This document shows, piece after piece, positions 32,906-41,163 of a stretch of 44,730 nucleotides of DNA. The stretch comes from Massilibacteroides sp. (lineage in GTDB: Bacteria; Bacteroidota; Bacteroidia; Bacteroidales; Tannerellaceae). The position numbers were made by a program, and so were the translations under genes. How positions within the stretch are numbered: position 1 is the first letter of the stretch; each line of letters begins with the position of its first letter. The stretch covers positions 1 to 44,730 of the forward strand of contig NZ_JAQWCQ010000029.1 in assembly GCF_028705895.1 (NCBI RefSeq), written 5' to 3'. A model generated the notes under the pieces. It was not told where the DNA came from, did not search any database, and was given only the letters and a program-made list of their open reading frames with translations.

Positions 32906-33285
32906 ACTGGCCACTGATTTAATGCTATTTTTTGACCTCTTTTTTCATTCAATATTTTTATGGCGTGTTGTTCATCTTTGGCATAGCAATACATGTAAAT
33001 ATTCTTACGAACATCGAATGAAACTATGTCTATTGAATAATCTGATTCACCTAATTTTACCTCTATCACATTTCCATCTTTTGCCATTCTGACAAAATAC
33101 AATTTATACCCGTTCGATAATTCAATATCATACGGATTTAAGGTATATTTTTCAATTTGATAATCATCAATTTCATGTGATTTTATAGAAGCAATAAATA
33201 ATTTTGCCTTCTTTTTGGTAGAAAATACCCCACAAATATGATAATCCGAATATTCTCCTTTTGTTACTACAAATATGTTTTCCAT
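32902..33285 (-). CDS. Hypothetical protein with DUF7336-like start
   Basis: Encodes 127 residues. FVVTKGEYSDYHICGVFSTK plus KKAKLFI resembles small phage domains in which a strand pair is followed by a helix that reads stimuli such as kinked strands; function unknown. It has a GTATTG-type promoter and starts the transcript of small replication genes. Confidence 0.45.
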   Translation of the reverse strand: MENIFVVTKGEYSDYHICGVFSTKKKAKLFIASIKSHEIDDYQIEKYTLNPYDIELSNGYKLYFVRMAKDGNVIEVKLGESDYSIDIVSFDVRKNIYMYCYAKDEQHAIKILNEKRGQKIALNQWPV

Positions 33286-33302
33286 GTTTTCTATTTATTT
33301 TA

Positions 33303-33326
33303 CAAAAATACAAATTAATTCAATAC
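33303..33326 (-). promoter_or_regulatory. GTATTG-N10-TAnnTTTG promoter
   Basis: Minus strand: GTATTG (33326-33321), ten bases, TATTTTTG (33310-33303). Upstream TGTTATAAAA (near 33345-33336) resembles the element next to the head promoter at 24175-24194. Confidence 0.55.
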
Positions 33327-33384
33327 GATGTACTTTTTTTATAACATTTCTATATTAAATTCGTTGTCTATAAATTTCTGATAC

Positions 33385-35235
33385 CTAAAAATCTATGTCC
33401 GGAATATCATTAAAATTCAATTCATCCGGATTCAATTTATTTATTTTTTCTGTTTCTAACGGATTATAACCCTTTGAATCCTTAAACCGGTTGCTCATTA
33501 TATCGAATGACATTTCAATCATCCCCGGAACTCCAACCAATTTACGCTTTTTTATTTTCTGTGACATCCAATTACAACATGGATTACCAGGTTGAGATGT
33601 TGCAAACGGCCTATGATAACAAAGTATGTTGTCCGCTTTATTGTTCCACATTGAACCGCCGGCATAATCATATACTTTCGGATATTCATAATCCCCGTGT
33701 TTATCCCTTGATAATTTTGCACCTATCGGGTGGCCGACAATGATCTTATATACGTCATATTTTTGAGCAAATGATTTTTCTGTTGTCAAAAATTCGGAAA
33801 TATATTGGTCATCCCTGTTATATTTTTTCCAATCATTATCAAGCTGGTTAAACGGATCAGTTATGCACCCGTCAATTTTATGCTTATTTATAAGGACCTC
33901 AAAACATTTATTGATATATGCCGGTGTCGGGCTGTCATTTTCTGGATGAACATAAAAGAAATGATCCTTTATAAAATCCATTCCTTTCTCATATTCCGCA
34001 AAAGTCATTTGATTCGAGTGATAAGGCTCCGTACTTTTTCCGATATACATGTGGATTAAGTCATTATATAAATCATCGGCCGGGTCTTGTTCAGGTGAAA
34101 ATATCCCGAACTTTTCACCGTCAAAAACAGCCCTTAATAAAGCAAGTTGTAAAACCCAAATACTTTTGCCCATATTACCGATACCTGAAACAAAAGTTAC
34201 TTCTTTTTTTCTCCATGTCCAGTGTTTATCGAAGTCCTCAAAATATGTAGTTTTACCACGTGCCTTTCCGGTGTGAAAACCTTCTATCATTGATTCTCGT
34301 ACATTATCTAAATAGATAATATCCTTTGATGCTATTTCAACTTCATTAAAAAACCGTTCCGTTAATTCTACCTTTGTAACCGTATCATAAGCTAACCCTG
34401 ATTTTTCAAAATGTGAGATGCCGTTTTGATGCGAGTAATTAGAATAAACGTCATTTACTATTTTTTCAATGTCATCTGATTTTACGAAAGTAGCTTTATT
34501 TTGATAAGTGTATATTATTTTTTGAGACGCTGAAACACGTGGAATTCCAAAACGATTACATGCACCGGCCAACTTAACAAGGTATTTGTGTTTATTTCCG
34601 TCTGTATAAACATCTGATTTATCTAACCATCCTGTTAATTTATCAAATATCACATCATAGTCCGATTCATATCCGACATTATCAAATCTTTTAACAGTCT
34701 TTTGAACGGCTAAACTTGTGAATATTTCCGATTGATGATTCATATAAATTTCAGGATCATAGGAAATATAACAGACCCTTGCAATATCTTCAAAACTATC
34801 TAATTTTTCATTCTTATAATATTCGGCCAACGCTTTACATGATAAATGATGTGTTTTAATTTCGGCCGGTATTTTTACAACTATTTTAAGGCCGTCACCT
34901 GAAGGGCTGCGAAAGGCTAAAAATGTGTATTTATCTTTGATAATCTGTTTTCTAAATTCATCGTAATTATCTAAATGGTCGAAATCAATAGCTACTAACC
35001 CTGAATGAGATTTGCAATGATTATTACCTCTTTGGTCAAATATACCCGAAAAGCAAATAGAAGGAAGTTGTTTTTTAAATTTATCCCGTTCCGATTTATC
35101 TTTTATAGTTCTTATTTTTTCAACCAATTCTTTATGCTTGCCGGTTCCTATCCGTTCAACTATGTTCTGAATTGAAATATAGTGAGCATTTTTAGAATCT
35201 GTTATGTCCTTAAAAATAGTTACTTTCCTATCCAT
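33385..35235 (-). CDS. Primase-helicase with BT4734-like N-terminus
   Basis: Encodes 616 residues. Residues 60-175 contain GLVAIDFDHLD (D84, D86) and RSPSGDGLKI (109-118), the hallmark of the BT4734/VirE-type primase-polymerase-like family of Bacteroidota. Residues 345-560 form a RecA-like helicase: Walker A GIGNMGKS (351-358) and Walker B-like IDGCITDPFNQL. It probably primes and unwinds at the fork. It abuts the replisome-organiser gene by one base. Confidence 0.85.
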   Translation of the reverse strand: MDRKVTIFKDITDSKNAHYISIQNIVERIGTGKHKELVEKIRTIKDKSERDKFKKQLPSICFSGIFDQRGNNHCKSHSGLVAIDFDHLDNYDEFRKQIIKDKYTFLAFRSPSGDGLKIVVKIPAEIKTHHLSCKALAEYYKNEKLDSFEDIARVCYISYDPEIYMNHQSEIFTSLAVQKTVKRFDNVGYESDYDVIFDKLTGWLDKSDVYTDGNKHKYLVKLAGACNRFGIPRVSASQKIIYTYQNKATFVKSDDIEKIVNDVYSNYSHQNGISHFEKSGLAYDTVTKVELTERFFNEVEIASKDIIYLDNVRESMIEGFHTGKARGKTTYFEDFDKHWTWRKKEVTFVSGIGNMGKSIWVLQLALLRAVFDGEKFGIFSPEQDPADDLYNDLIHMYIGKSTEPYHSNQMTFAEYEKGMDFIKDHFFYVHPENDSPTPAYINKCFEVLINKHKIDGCITDPFNQLDNDWKKYNRDDQYISEFLTTEKSFAQKYDVYKIIVGHPIGAKLSRDKHGDYEYPKVYDYAGGSMWNNKADNILCYHRPFATSQPGNPCCNWMSQKIKKRKLVGVPGMIEMSFDIMSNRFKDSKGYNPLETEKINKLNPDELNFNDIPDIDF

Positions 35236-35927
35236 TACCAGCCCTCCTTTATTTCAAAATGTGTAGGCCAAAGAGTTTCTTTTTTTTCTTCTTTCATTAT
35301 TCCTTTGTCAAAGATATATTTTAAATTGTTTATTAATTTAGATTTCCAGTTTTTTATTTTAACATCATTTCCATCTTTCCATCCTGCTAACACCCATGCG
35401 TCAAATTTCTGTTTCAAAATAGATGTATTAAAAATAAAACCATACTCTATACATTTATCTTTAGCAAAAATTTCAAAATCATCAAAAGAAGGTATTTTAT
35501 TATTATTTTCTTTCTTTACTTTCTTTACTTTATTCTCTGTTGTTGTTGGTTTGTTGTTCGTTTGTTGTTCGTTTGTTGTTCGTTTGTTGTCAGTTTGTTG
35601 CTTGTATTGGTATTCATCATATTTACAAATAGTTATCTTTGTTAGTTTGCTTGTTGATTTTACCACTATCATTCCATCATTTTCACATAATTTTAAAAAT
35701 GTTCTTATTTTCTGAATAGATGAATTATTAAGGTCTTTTTGTAATTTTTCCAAAGAAGTTATAAATTCACCTCTTTTTAAGATATGAAAGTCGGATCCGA
35801 TCAATACTTTATTTTCCTTAAAATTTGCCCGAAATAACAGATAAGAAAACCATTGATAATATTCAGGTTTTTTCCAAAGCCAATTATCCATAATTTTACG
35901 GTGCAAATATATAAACCCGTCACACAT
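35235..35927 (-). CDS. Replisome organiser / DnaD-like replication initiator
   Basis: Encodes 230 residues. An N-terminal winged-helix (FIYLHRKIMDNWLWKKPEYY through EFITSLEKLQKDL, residues 5-105), a Q/N/T-rich linker (TTNEQQTNNKPTTT) and a C-terminal segment AWVLAGWKDGNDVKIKNWKS like the DnaD-domain tail. Such proteins load the helicase at the phage origin. The linker DNA is a run of GTTTGTTGTT-type repeats. Confidence 0.75.
   Translation of the reverse strand: MCDGFIYLHRKIMDNWLWKKPEYYQWFSYLLFRANFKENKVLIGSDFHILKRGEFITSLEKLQKDLNNSSIQKIRTFLKLCENDGMIVVKSTSKLTKITICKYDEYQYKQQTDNKRTTNEQQTNNKPTTTENKVKKVKKENNNKIPSFDDFEIFAKDKCIEYGFIFNTSILKQKFDAWVLAGWKDGNDVKIKNWKSKLINNLKYIFDKGIMKEEKKETLWPTHFEIKEGW
35520..35605. 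repeat. Low-complexity GTTTGTTGTTC repeat within the replication initiator gene
   Basis: Tandem units GTTCGTTTGTTGTTCGTTTGTTGTTC-like encode the QTNN/TTNEQ linker on the minus strand. Replication origins of phages often lie within such initiator linkers; here that is only a suggestion. Confidence 0.4.
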
Positions 35928-36130
35928 TATTCCATCTCATTTATAAGTTTATCTATCCTATCTCTAAATGATAATGCCGTATCTTTATCAATATAAATAT
36001 ACATTGGTAATTCTGCATCTGGATTGTAGATTTCAATAAATAAATCATTATCTGCATCAATAGAACATTGCAATTCGGTTTCATGTGTTTTACTCATCTC
36101 TGTACCGTAAAAAATAATTTTTGTTGCCAT
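35927..36130 (-). CDS. Small hypothetical protein at the start of the replication transcript
   Basis: Encodes 67 residues, acidic, beta-rich (TELQCSIDADNDLFIEIYN), then a helix. First gene behind the structured leader; its product could be a regulator. Shares one base with the initiator start. Confidence 0.5.
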   Translation of the reverse strand: MATKIIFYGTEMSKTHETELQCSIDADNDLFIEIYNPDAELPMYIYIDKDTALSFRDRIDKLINEME

Positions 36131-36145
36131 AGCTTATAAATTAAA

Positions 36146-36267
36146 ATCCGGAGTCAAAATACAAAATGCAGGCAGACGGCCAAGTCATTTCCTGCATTGT
36201 ATCCGATTCCGGATATATTAATATTTGAGTTATTTCTAAACATCTGTGGCCGTCTTATTTAATGACT
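36146..36267 (-). ncRNA. Pseudoknot-capable leader RNA of the replication genes
   Basis: No gene lies in 36131-36327. Long complementary arms exist: 36146-36172 with 36191-36214 (ATCCGGA and ATACAA-AA-TGCAGG arms), AGACGGCC (36174-36181) with GGCCGTCT (36248-36255), and AGTCATT (36183-36189) with AATGACT (36261-36267). The first stem encloses the second partner in its loop, so the two cross (H-type pseudoknot); the last two pairings are mutually exclusive. A promoter starts just upstream. It may be a regulatory leader or an origin structure. Confidence 0.45.
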
Positions 36268-36270
36268 CTG

Positions 36271-36301
36271 CAAATATATGTATTTTTCACGACTCTACAA
36301 A
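36271..36301 (-). promoter_or_regulatory. Promoter of the replication transcript
   Basis: Minus strand: TTTG (36301-36298), 19 bases, TATATTTG (36278-36271), an exact match to the Bacteroidota consensus. Transcription would begin near 36262-36265, at the first base-paired part of the leader. Confidence 0.7.
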
Positions 36302-36327
36302 GGATTTTCCGATGTAGTTATTAACTT

Positions 36328-36633
36328 TTAATTAACACGTTCGTATTCATTCCCGTTAATAGTCATTTTTTCAGTCCAAAACTTATAATAAAGCGTATCT
36401 CTTTTCGTGTTATCATATTGGATGTAAATCCATTCATCATCAAAAGTATAATCGAACTCCCAGAATTGAGTATTGACATTATCCTCAAAAAGCGCATGAC
36501 TTCCGTCATATTCGTTAAAGACATATATTTCTTCAAATTCACCCCAATTTAAATACCATTCTCCGATAATCGGGTTAATCTGTTCTTTCTTGCAGCTTGC
36601 AAAAATGACTAAAATGATCAGTAGTTTTTTCAT
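36328..36633 (-). CDS. Phage-encoded lipoprotein
   Basis: Encodes 101 residues. MKKLLIILVIFASCKKE is a lipoprotein signal with C14 as the lipid site, and the mature part (IIGEWYLNWGEFEEIYVFNE, DTLYYKFWTEKMTING) resembles small lipocalin-like Bacteroidota lipoproteins. An early-expressed surface or periplasmic lipoprotein in a phage often causes superinfection exclusion; here that is inferred from type only. Confidence 0.65.
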   Translation of the reverse strand: MKKLLIILVIFASCKKEQINPIIGEWYLNWGEFEEIYVFNEYDGSHALFEDNVNTQFWEFDYTFDDEWIYIQYDNTKRDTLYYKFWTEKMTINGNEYERVN

Positions 36634-36899
36634 CTGTTTTCGTTTATTTCGATTTTTTGTTCTAAATATTTAAAAATGTCGATATCATAATGGGTGGCGA
36701 AATTTAGACAGACAAGAATAATATCGGCTAATTCATAAAACGTATCTTCATGAAGTGAAAATTTACGGTGTTCAATTACCAACTCTATATACTCATCGAA
36801 TATTTTATTAATAAATTCTTCAGGGGTGGTTTCTTTTTTAATAAGTCCACGTTTTACGGTAGAATTATAATTACGTTCTAATAGTTCTTTTATATTCAT
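36630..36899 (-). CDS. MazG-like NTP pyrophosphohydrolase
   Basis: Encodes 89 residues. EFINKIFDEYIELVIE, then FYELADIILVCLNFA gives the E..E and ELAD metal-binding pattern of the all-alpha MazG/dUTPase superfamily. It may cleave dNTPs or alarmones to favour phage replication. Four-base overlaps with both neighbours. Confidence 0.7.
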   Translation of the reverse strand: MNIKELLERNYNSTVKRGLIKKETTPEEFINKIFDEYIELVIEHRKFSLHEDTFYELADIILVCLNFATHYDIDIFKYLEQKIEINENR

Positions 36900-37162
36900 G
36901 TGAATAATGTTAATTGTGGGTTATTATAATTTATTATTGACAAATTGCAGCAATCATTTTGGTTATAGTTTACGTTTTGTTTAAAATATTTGTGGTGTTC
37001 TTTTACATATTCCCCTACCGATTTTTGAAATTTATCCGATATTTTATTTACAAGTTCGATTTTCTTGTTTAATTCCAAATTTAAATGACCTCCGTATTTA
37101 TGTGTATATTCTGAATAATCAATATCAAAATTTCTTTTTATATACGGGCTTTTATATTCCAT
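36896..37162 (-). CDS. Small hypothetical protein next to the methyltransferase
   Basis: Encodes 88 residues: basic, helical, N-rich end (NYNQNDCCNLSIINYNNPQL). It shares one base with the methyltransferase stop. No family known. Confidence 0.45.
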   Translation of the reverse strand: MEYKSPYIKRNFDIDYSEYTHKYGGHLNLELNKKIELVNKISDKFQKSVGEYVKEHHKYFKQNVNYNQNDCCNLSIINYNNPQLTLFT

Positions 37163-38559
37163 TACAAACGTCCTATCGGTGGATAAAGGCTTTTTATTTT
37201 TGAAATATCACCTTTGTAAAACACTAATATTTTTTGCTCACGTTTTGGAAATTTACGATAATTCAGGGTTATTTTTGCCTGTGCAAGCCTTGTAAATTCA
37301 CATTCCAAATAAACAATTTTGTTATAAATATGCAAACCTTGTTCTTTGAAAAACAACTCATGTTCAGCTTCACATCCATAATAAGCCCCGTTTTTATCCC
37401 GGCTATCACCTGTCATAATAATAAAAAAACAATTATCATTTAAAGCTGCTATTCCCTTTTTATAACCCTCAAATAACGTATTTCTGAATTCTTCATACGT
37501 TGGTATTGAATTTAATTCACCTTCAGGCGGGTTTCCGTCATAGTCTAAATATTCTTCTACCTTATAGTAAGGAGGACATGAAAAACAAAGATCATATTTC
37601 TTTTCAGGCATATATTTAGAGCTGTCTGATTTATGCCATTTAACATTTTTGAAATCGCTGCAAATAGCATTATTAGCATCGCATTGGTTTTGTCTTATTT
37701 CAGAAGAAAGATATTCATACCCATACCAACCTGAAACAAAACCGAATTGAACACCTCCCCCAAATGGATTATAAACACTTTTTCCCTCGGTTGGCATAAA
37801 GAATCTTAGTATAACTTCACATGCAACCGGGTCTAAAACCGATGCGTTACCGTTAAATGATTTTCCTTTTTCGTGTTTTATTTCATCATTCGTTATTGTT
37901 TGTTTTGACAAAACCACGTTTGACATACCGCTCCCCCCTTGCCAACACCCGTCACGTGATGCAAATTTAGGATTTTCAATGTTATGTTTTACGCCGGCTT
38001 CTTCAATTCTTTCGTTCCATTCTTTTTTCATCTTTAACCAGTCGGCACGGGTTGTTGTCCATGCATTTGTCATAGTAGCATGTGCAAGACGTTTCATTCT
38101 TATTTGTTCAAACGTGCCGTACACCATGTAAGCGTAACCGCTCAAATCTAAATAGGTTTTAAATCCTACATTTTCAAACACCTTTGGATTTTCTAAATCG
38201 TGTTTTGTTGAAACAGTCATTATCATTGGATAACCGTATGTGTTTTGTTCTATTATTTTTTCAATCATCTTTGAATAAATGACTTTATCTTTTTTATTCA
38301 AGTCCATAGCCGATTGGAGTAAACAAAATTCCTTTGCTTCATGGTTTACCTGAAATGTAAAGAACCCGCTAAATTCATCGTTAATTTTCAAAATAATAGC
38401 TGAATGTATTTGCATGTTTTTTCTTGCAGCTCTGTATGCGACACCGTCTTTAATGGCTAATTTAGCTACATCATTTTCATAACCTGAACCTATTACGCTT
38501 TGAACGTAAATAAATTCTGTTTTGTCTTCAAATAATTTTATTTGTTCTATATTACTCAT
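37162..38559 (-). CDS. GNAT-like / DNA N-methyltransferase fusion
   Basis: Encodes 465 residues. Residues about 46-150 look like an acyltransferase-type (GNAT) fold (SAIILKINDEFSGFFTFQ, NVGFKTYLDLSGYAYMVYG). Residues 230-440 are a DNA aminomethyltransferase-like domain: YNPFGGGVQFG (motif I, 263-273), GYEYLSSE (280-287), CFSCPPYYKVEEY (motif IV, 325-337). SCPPYY is typical of N6-adenine or N4-cytosine enzymes. The pairing suggests a combined DNA modification, possibly anti-restriction. Substrate unknown. Confidence 0.75.
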   Translation of the reverse strand: MSNIEQIKLFEDKTEFIYVQSVIGSGYENDVAKLAIKDGVAYRAARKNMQIHSAIILKINDEFSGFFTFQVNHEAKEFCLLQSAMDLNKKDKVIYSKMIEKIIEQNTYGYPMIMTVSTKHDLENPKVFENVGFKTYLDLSGYAYMVYGTFEQIRMKRLAHATMTNAWTTTRADWLKMKKEWNERIEEAGVKHNIENPKFASRDGCWQGGSGMSNVVLSKQTITNDEIKHEKGKSFNGNASVLDPVACEVILRFFMPTEGKSVYNPFGGGVQFGFVSGWYGYEYLSSEIRQNQCDANNAICSDFKNVKWHKSDSSKYMPEKKYDLCFSCPPYYKVEEYLDYDGNPPEGELNSIPTYEEFRNTLFEGYKKGIAALNDNCFFIIMTGDSRDKNGAYYGCEAEHELFFKEQGLHIYNKIVYLECEFTRLAQAKITLNYRKFPKREQKILVFYKGDISKIKSLYPPIGRL

Positions 38560-38777
38560 ATCGTTTCCATATAAAGTGATCTAAAATACTCTCTTTCATC
38601 ATTCGTGTAGATGAAGTTTAATAAAAAGCTTTCAAAAAGCTGTGCATATGTCTTATCGATTTCTTTCGGTTCGATGTTATCTTTCATCGCTTCCAAATGG
38701 TTCAAAAGGATTCTTTGAATTAATCCTACCGTTCTGGATTCTATTAGGTTTTTGAGAAATTCGTATTTTGTTTTCAT
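38556..38777 (-). CDS. Small helical hypothetical protein
   Basis: Encodes 73 residues, all helical (FLKNLIESRTVGLIQRILLNHL, AQLFESFLLNFIYT). Ends with an ATGA overlap to the methyltransferase. No family known. Confidence 0.45.
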   Translation of the reverse strand: MKTKYEFLKNLIESRTVGLIQRILLNHLEAMKDNIEPKEIDKTYAQLFESFLLNFIYTNDEREYFRSLYMETI

Positions 38778-38778
38778 G

Positions 38779-39396
38779 TCAGTTATTATTTACAGCGATT
38801 TGCCTGTCAATAAAAAAGTGAATACCTGAAGAACATTCATTCCATCTGTTGGTGTCAAAGTCGGATACTTCCACTATTTCCCCGATTTTGTAGATAAATG
38901 TTTCATCATAATCGGATGAGATTTCCGACAATACCGATGCAGACCCATCAATATTTTCAATTCTCAAAACCTTTGCCTTCGAGCATCGGCATTTCTTTGT
39001 TGTAGCCGAACTTCTTAAAGAATCTGGCTTAATTTCGATTACAACTATGTTATTTTTGGCTTTCTTATAACCGATAAAAGCACCTTCTTTGGGACATTCA
39101 TAAATAATTCCATGTGTGCATTCATTTACTATATAATTAAGATTTGCCCTGTCGAAGTTTGCCCCGTTGAAGTTTGCCCCGTCGAAGTTTGCCCCGTCGA
39201 AGTTTGCCCTGTAGAAGTTTGCCCCGTTGAAGTTTGCCCCGTCGAAGTTTGCCCCGTCGAAGTTTGCCCAGTAGAAGGTTGCATTTTTACAATCTAATTT
39301 ACGATTTAAATAAAACCGATTGAATAATTCAACTCCATTACTGCCATTTTTAAAGAACTTATTTATCAGTTCTTGATTTGTTTTCTTTGTTTTCAT
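38779..39396 (-). CDS. Pentapeptide-repeat protein with DUF5758-like C-terminus
   Basis: Encodes 205 residues. Residues 38-86 carry about ten A-N-F-x-x units (ANFDGANFDGANFNGANF), a right-handed beta-helix like pentapeptide proteins that mimic DNA. Residues 90-200 (EGAFIGYKKAKNNIVVIEI, SATTKKCRCSKAKVL, NECSSGIHFFI) match the DUF5758 domain often fused to pentapeptide repeats in phages. Possible nucleic-acid mimic; substrate unknown. Confidence 0.75.
   Translation of the reverse strand: MKTKKTNQELINKFFKNGSNGVELFNRFYLNRKLDCKNATFYWANFDGANFDGANFNGANFYRANFDGANFDGANFNGANFDRANLNYIVNECTHGIIYECPKEGAFIGYKKAKNNIVVIEIKPDSLRSSATTKKCRCSKAKVLRIENIDGSASVLSEISSDYDETFIYKIGEIVEVSDFDTNRWNECSSGIHFFIDRQIAVNNN
39148..39275. 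repeat. 15-bp tandem repeat coding the pentapeptide helix
   Basis: About nine units of GAAGTTTGCCCCGTC/T on the plus strand, each one pentapeptide on the minus strand. Several units are identical, so copy number may change by slippage. Confidence 0.8.
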
Positions 39397-39444
39397 GTCT
39401 TTTTTTGTAAAATTATAATTTATTTTTGAATTATTGTAACAAAT

Positions 39445-39699
39445 TTACATGTTATAAAGCATGATTATTTGTTTGTGGTTTTGATGAAACCGGTTAGCTT
39501 TTCGATTCCAATAAGAAGCGTGTGATGCTGTTTTTCCAAATTCTTTCGCAATATCTTTCAGCGTGTATCTTTCTTCTTTCATTATCCGGGTGTAAATTCC
39601 CCTTGCCTCCGTGCAAATCGCATTTGAACAAGTCATGAAGTCTTTTTCTGTAATGTCGTAATAATTCAATATTACGGATTTTAGTTTTTCATTTTTCAT
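39445..39699 (-). CDS. DnaA-domain-IV-like DNA-binding protein 2
   Basis: Encodes 84 residues. TEARGIYTRIMKEERYTLKDIAKEFGKTASHASYWNRK, read as three helices, is like the DnaA C-terminal origin-binding domain with HAS in place of HTT of the recognition helix start. Small copy without ATPase parts. It may recognise a phage origin or compete with host DnaA. Overlaps the next gene upstream by four bases. Confidence 0.6.
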   Translation of the reverse strand: MKNEKLKSVILNYYDITEKDFMTCSNAICTEARGIYTRIMKEERYTLKDIAKEFGKTASHASYWNRKANRFHQNHKQIIMLYNM

Positions 39700-40076
39700 T
39701 GTAACAGTCCTTTAAATTTATGTAAATAAACATTATAATTATTTGTTTTTTCAATCAAAATCGGTTCATATGATTCGTTTAATCCGATTACAACATCAAT
39801 CTTTAAATTCAATTGTTTAATTTCATTTGCATAATCTGAATAATATTTCATTCCGTTCTTCACCTCGTTAACGGCATAGCATACGCTCGCATGATTGTCA
39901 TAATGAATAGCTTCGGCACATTTCATTAAAGAAAGCATTGTTTTTTGTCTTAAAAAATATGCGATTGTTTGCCGTATCAAAGGTAATGGTTTCACCCGTG
40001 ATTTATTGCTGATCATCTTTTTTTCAATTCCGTAGAATTTACAGATTTCTTCGATTATTATGTCTTTACGATCCAT
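39696..40076 (-). CDS. DnaA-domain-IV-like DNA-binding protein 1
   Basis: Encodes 126 residues. Residues 25-75 (PLPLIRQTIAYFLRQ, LSLMKCAEAIHYDNHASVCYA) fit the domain IV pattern of DnaA: basic loop, helix, then HASV recognition helix. The C-terminal third is novel. Tandem with the 84-residue relative; both probably arose by duplication. Confidence 0.65.
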   Translation of the reverse strand: MDRKDIIIEEICKFYGIEKKMISNKSRVKPLPLIRQTIAYFLRQKTMLSLMKCAEAIHYDNHASVCYAVNEVKNGMKYYSDYANEIKQLNLKIDVVIGLNESYEPILIEKTNNYNVYLHKFKGLLQ

Positions 40077-40498
40077 TATGTTTGATTTTGTATTTTTGAA
40101 TATTCCGATTCATGTTTTAAATGTGAAATTCTTTGAGTGCATAGTTGTATCAGAAGCCTTGCATCCTGTCTTAATAAATTAAGTTTTTGAGCAATCTCAT
40201 AATATTTTACTTCGATTTCCCTTTGCTCTTTTGCTTCGATTTCAGCAAGGTTTTCGCAATCCGACACATTTTTATTTGTGTTTCTAAAATTCATTTTATT
40301 TGTCGCAAAATCGTATTTCCTTTGAATATAAGAAAGATTGTAATTCTGGCTAAATTCTGAATATAAATCCGATAAATTGAATAATAAAGTGCAGAGTTTA
40401 TCTTGAAAATCAAGAAGTTTATTAATATCACACTTATATGAATTATCCCGATACCATGTTGTTAATTTATTGATTTTATCAATTATTTCATCTTTCAT
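40076..40498 (-). CDS. Coiled-coil hypothetical protein
   Basis: Encodes 140 residues from ATG 40498, which makes an ATGA overlap with the exonuclease stop; an upstream ATG at 40525 is less likely. Helical and charged throughout. No family known. Confidence 0.5.
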   Translation of the reverse strand: MKDEIIDKINKLTTWYRDNSYKCDINKLLDFQDKLCTLLFNLSDLYSEFSQNYNLSYIQRKYDFATNKMNFRNTNKNVSDCENLAEIEAKEQREIEVKYYEIAQKLNLLRQDARLLIQLCTQRISHLKHESEYSKIQNQT

Positions 40499-41163
40499 AG
40501 CAACGAATTTATATATGATTGACATTGTGCAACTCTTTCGATTATCATGCTTTCAACTTCATCTTTCGGAATGTCAAATATCTTAATCTTATACTCATCC
40601 GTAATGTCTGTATAAGTCATTTTTTTCTTGAATACTTCAATCAGTTCGTTATCGCATTCCATACCGTTGTTTCTTGCATAAATGAACGCCTCTTTTTCAA
40701 TTAAATTAATCGGGGTATCTGAAAGTACGTAAATTAATTTGGATTTCTGTATGCCCGTTAAAATCATATATGCTTGCATTTGCCAATAATAGTCTTTATT
40801 TTCAAGTTGTTTAGCAAATAACGGAAACGTGAAACAATCCCAAGAGTTCTTAACATCGATTATCAAATCTTTTGTTATCACATCAGGTGTGCAGGTCATG
40901 TAGTCATTTTCGAAAAACTTTTCATTTTTCAAAACGAATCCTAATCCTAATTTTTCGGCTAAAAAGTCAATCGAATTATCTTCCATGATTAAGCCTTTAT
41001 CCATGTACTTTGTTTGAATTTCTTTCTTTCTGGCGTAGAGTTGTTCTTTTGCCCAAAGTTCGCAATACTTTTTTGCTGTTTCTCCCATTCCTTTACCGGA
41101 GCGGTCGTTTGTCATTATCTGACCGAGTGCGCTTGCACGAATCTTAAATTTTTTCATTTTCAA
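40495..41163 (-). CDS. YqaJ-type recombination exonuclease
   Basis: Encodes 222 residues. RASALGQIM, GLIMEDNSIDFL (E61), YMTCTPDVI (D94) and LIIDVKNSWD (D103, K105) form the PD-(D/E)XK core of lambda-exonuclease-type enzymes. It resects dsDNA to give single strands for the ERF partner. It overlaps the ERF gene by 20 nt. Confidence 0.85.
   Translation of the reverse strand: MKMKKFKIRASALGQIMTNDRSGKGMGETAKKYCELWAKEQLYARKKEIQTKYMDKGLIMEDNSIDFLAEKLGLGFVLKNEKFFENDYMTCTPDVITKDLIIDVKNSWDCFTFPLFAKQLENKDYYWQMQAYMILTGIQKSKLIYVLSDTPINLIEKEAFIYARNNGMECDNELIEVFKKKMTYTDITDEYKIKIFDIPKDEVESMIIERVAQCQSYINSLL

Noticed and set aside
39112-39297. Plus-strand frame with VCPVE repeats
   Set aside because: It is only the antisense reading of the 15-bp repeats that code the pentapeptide helix.
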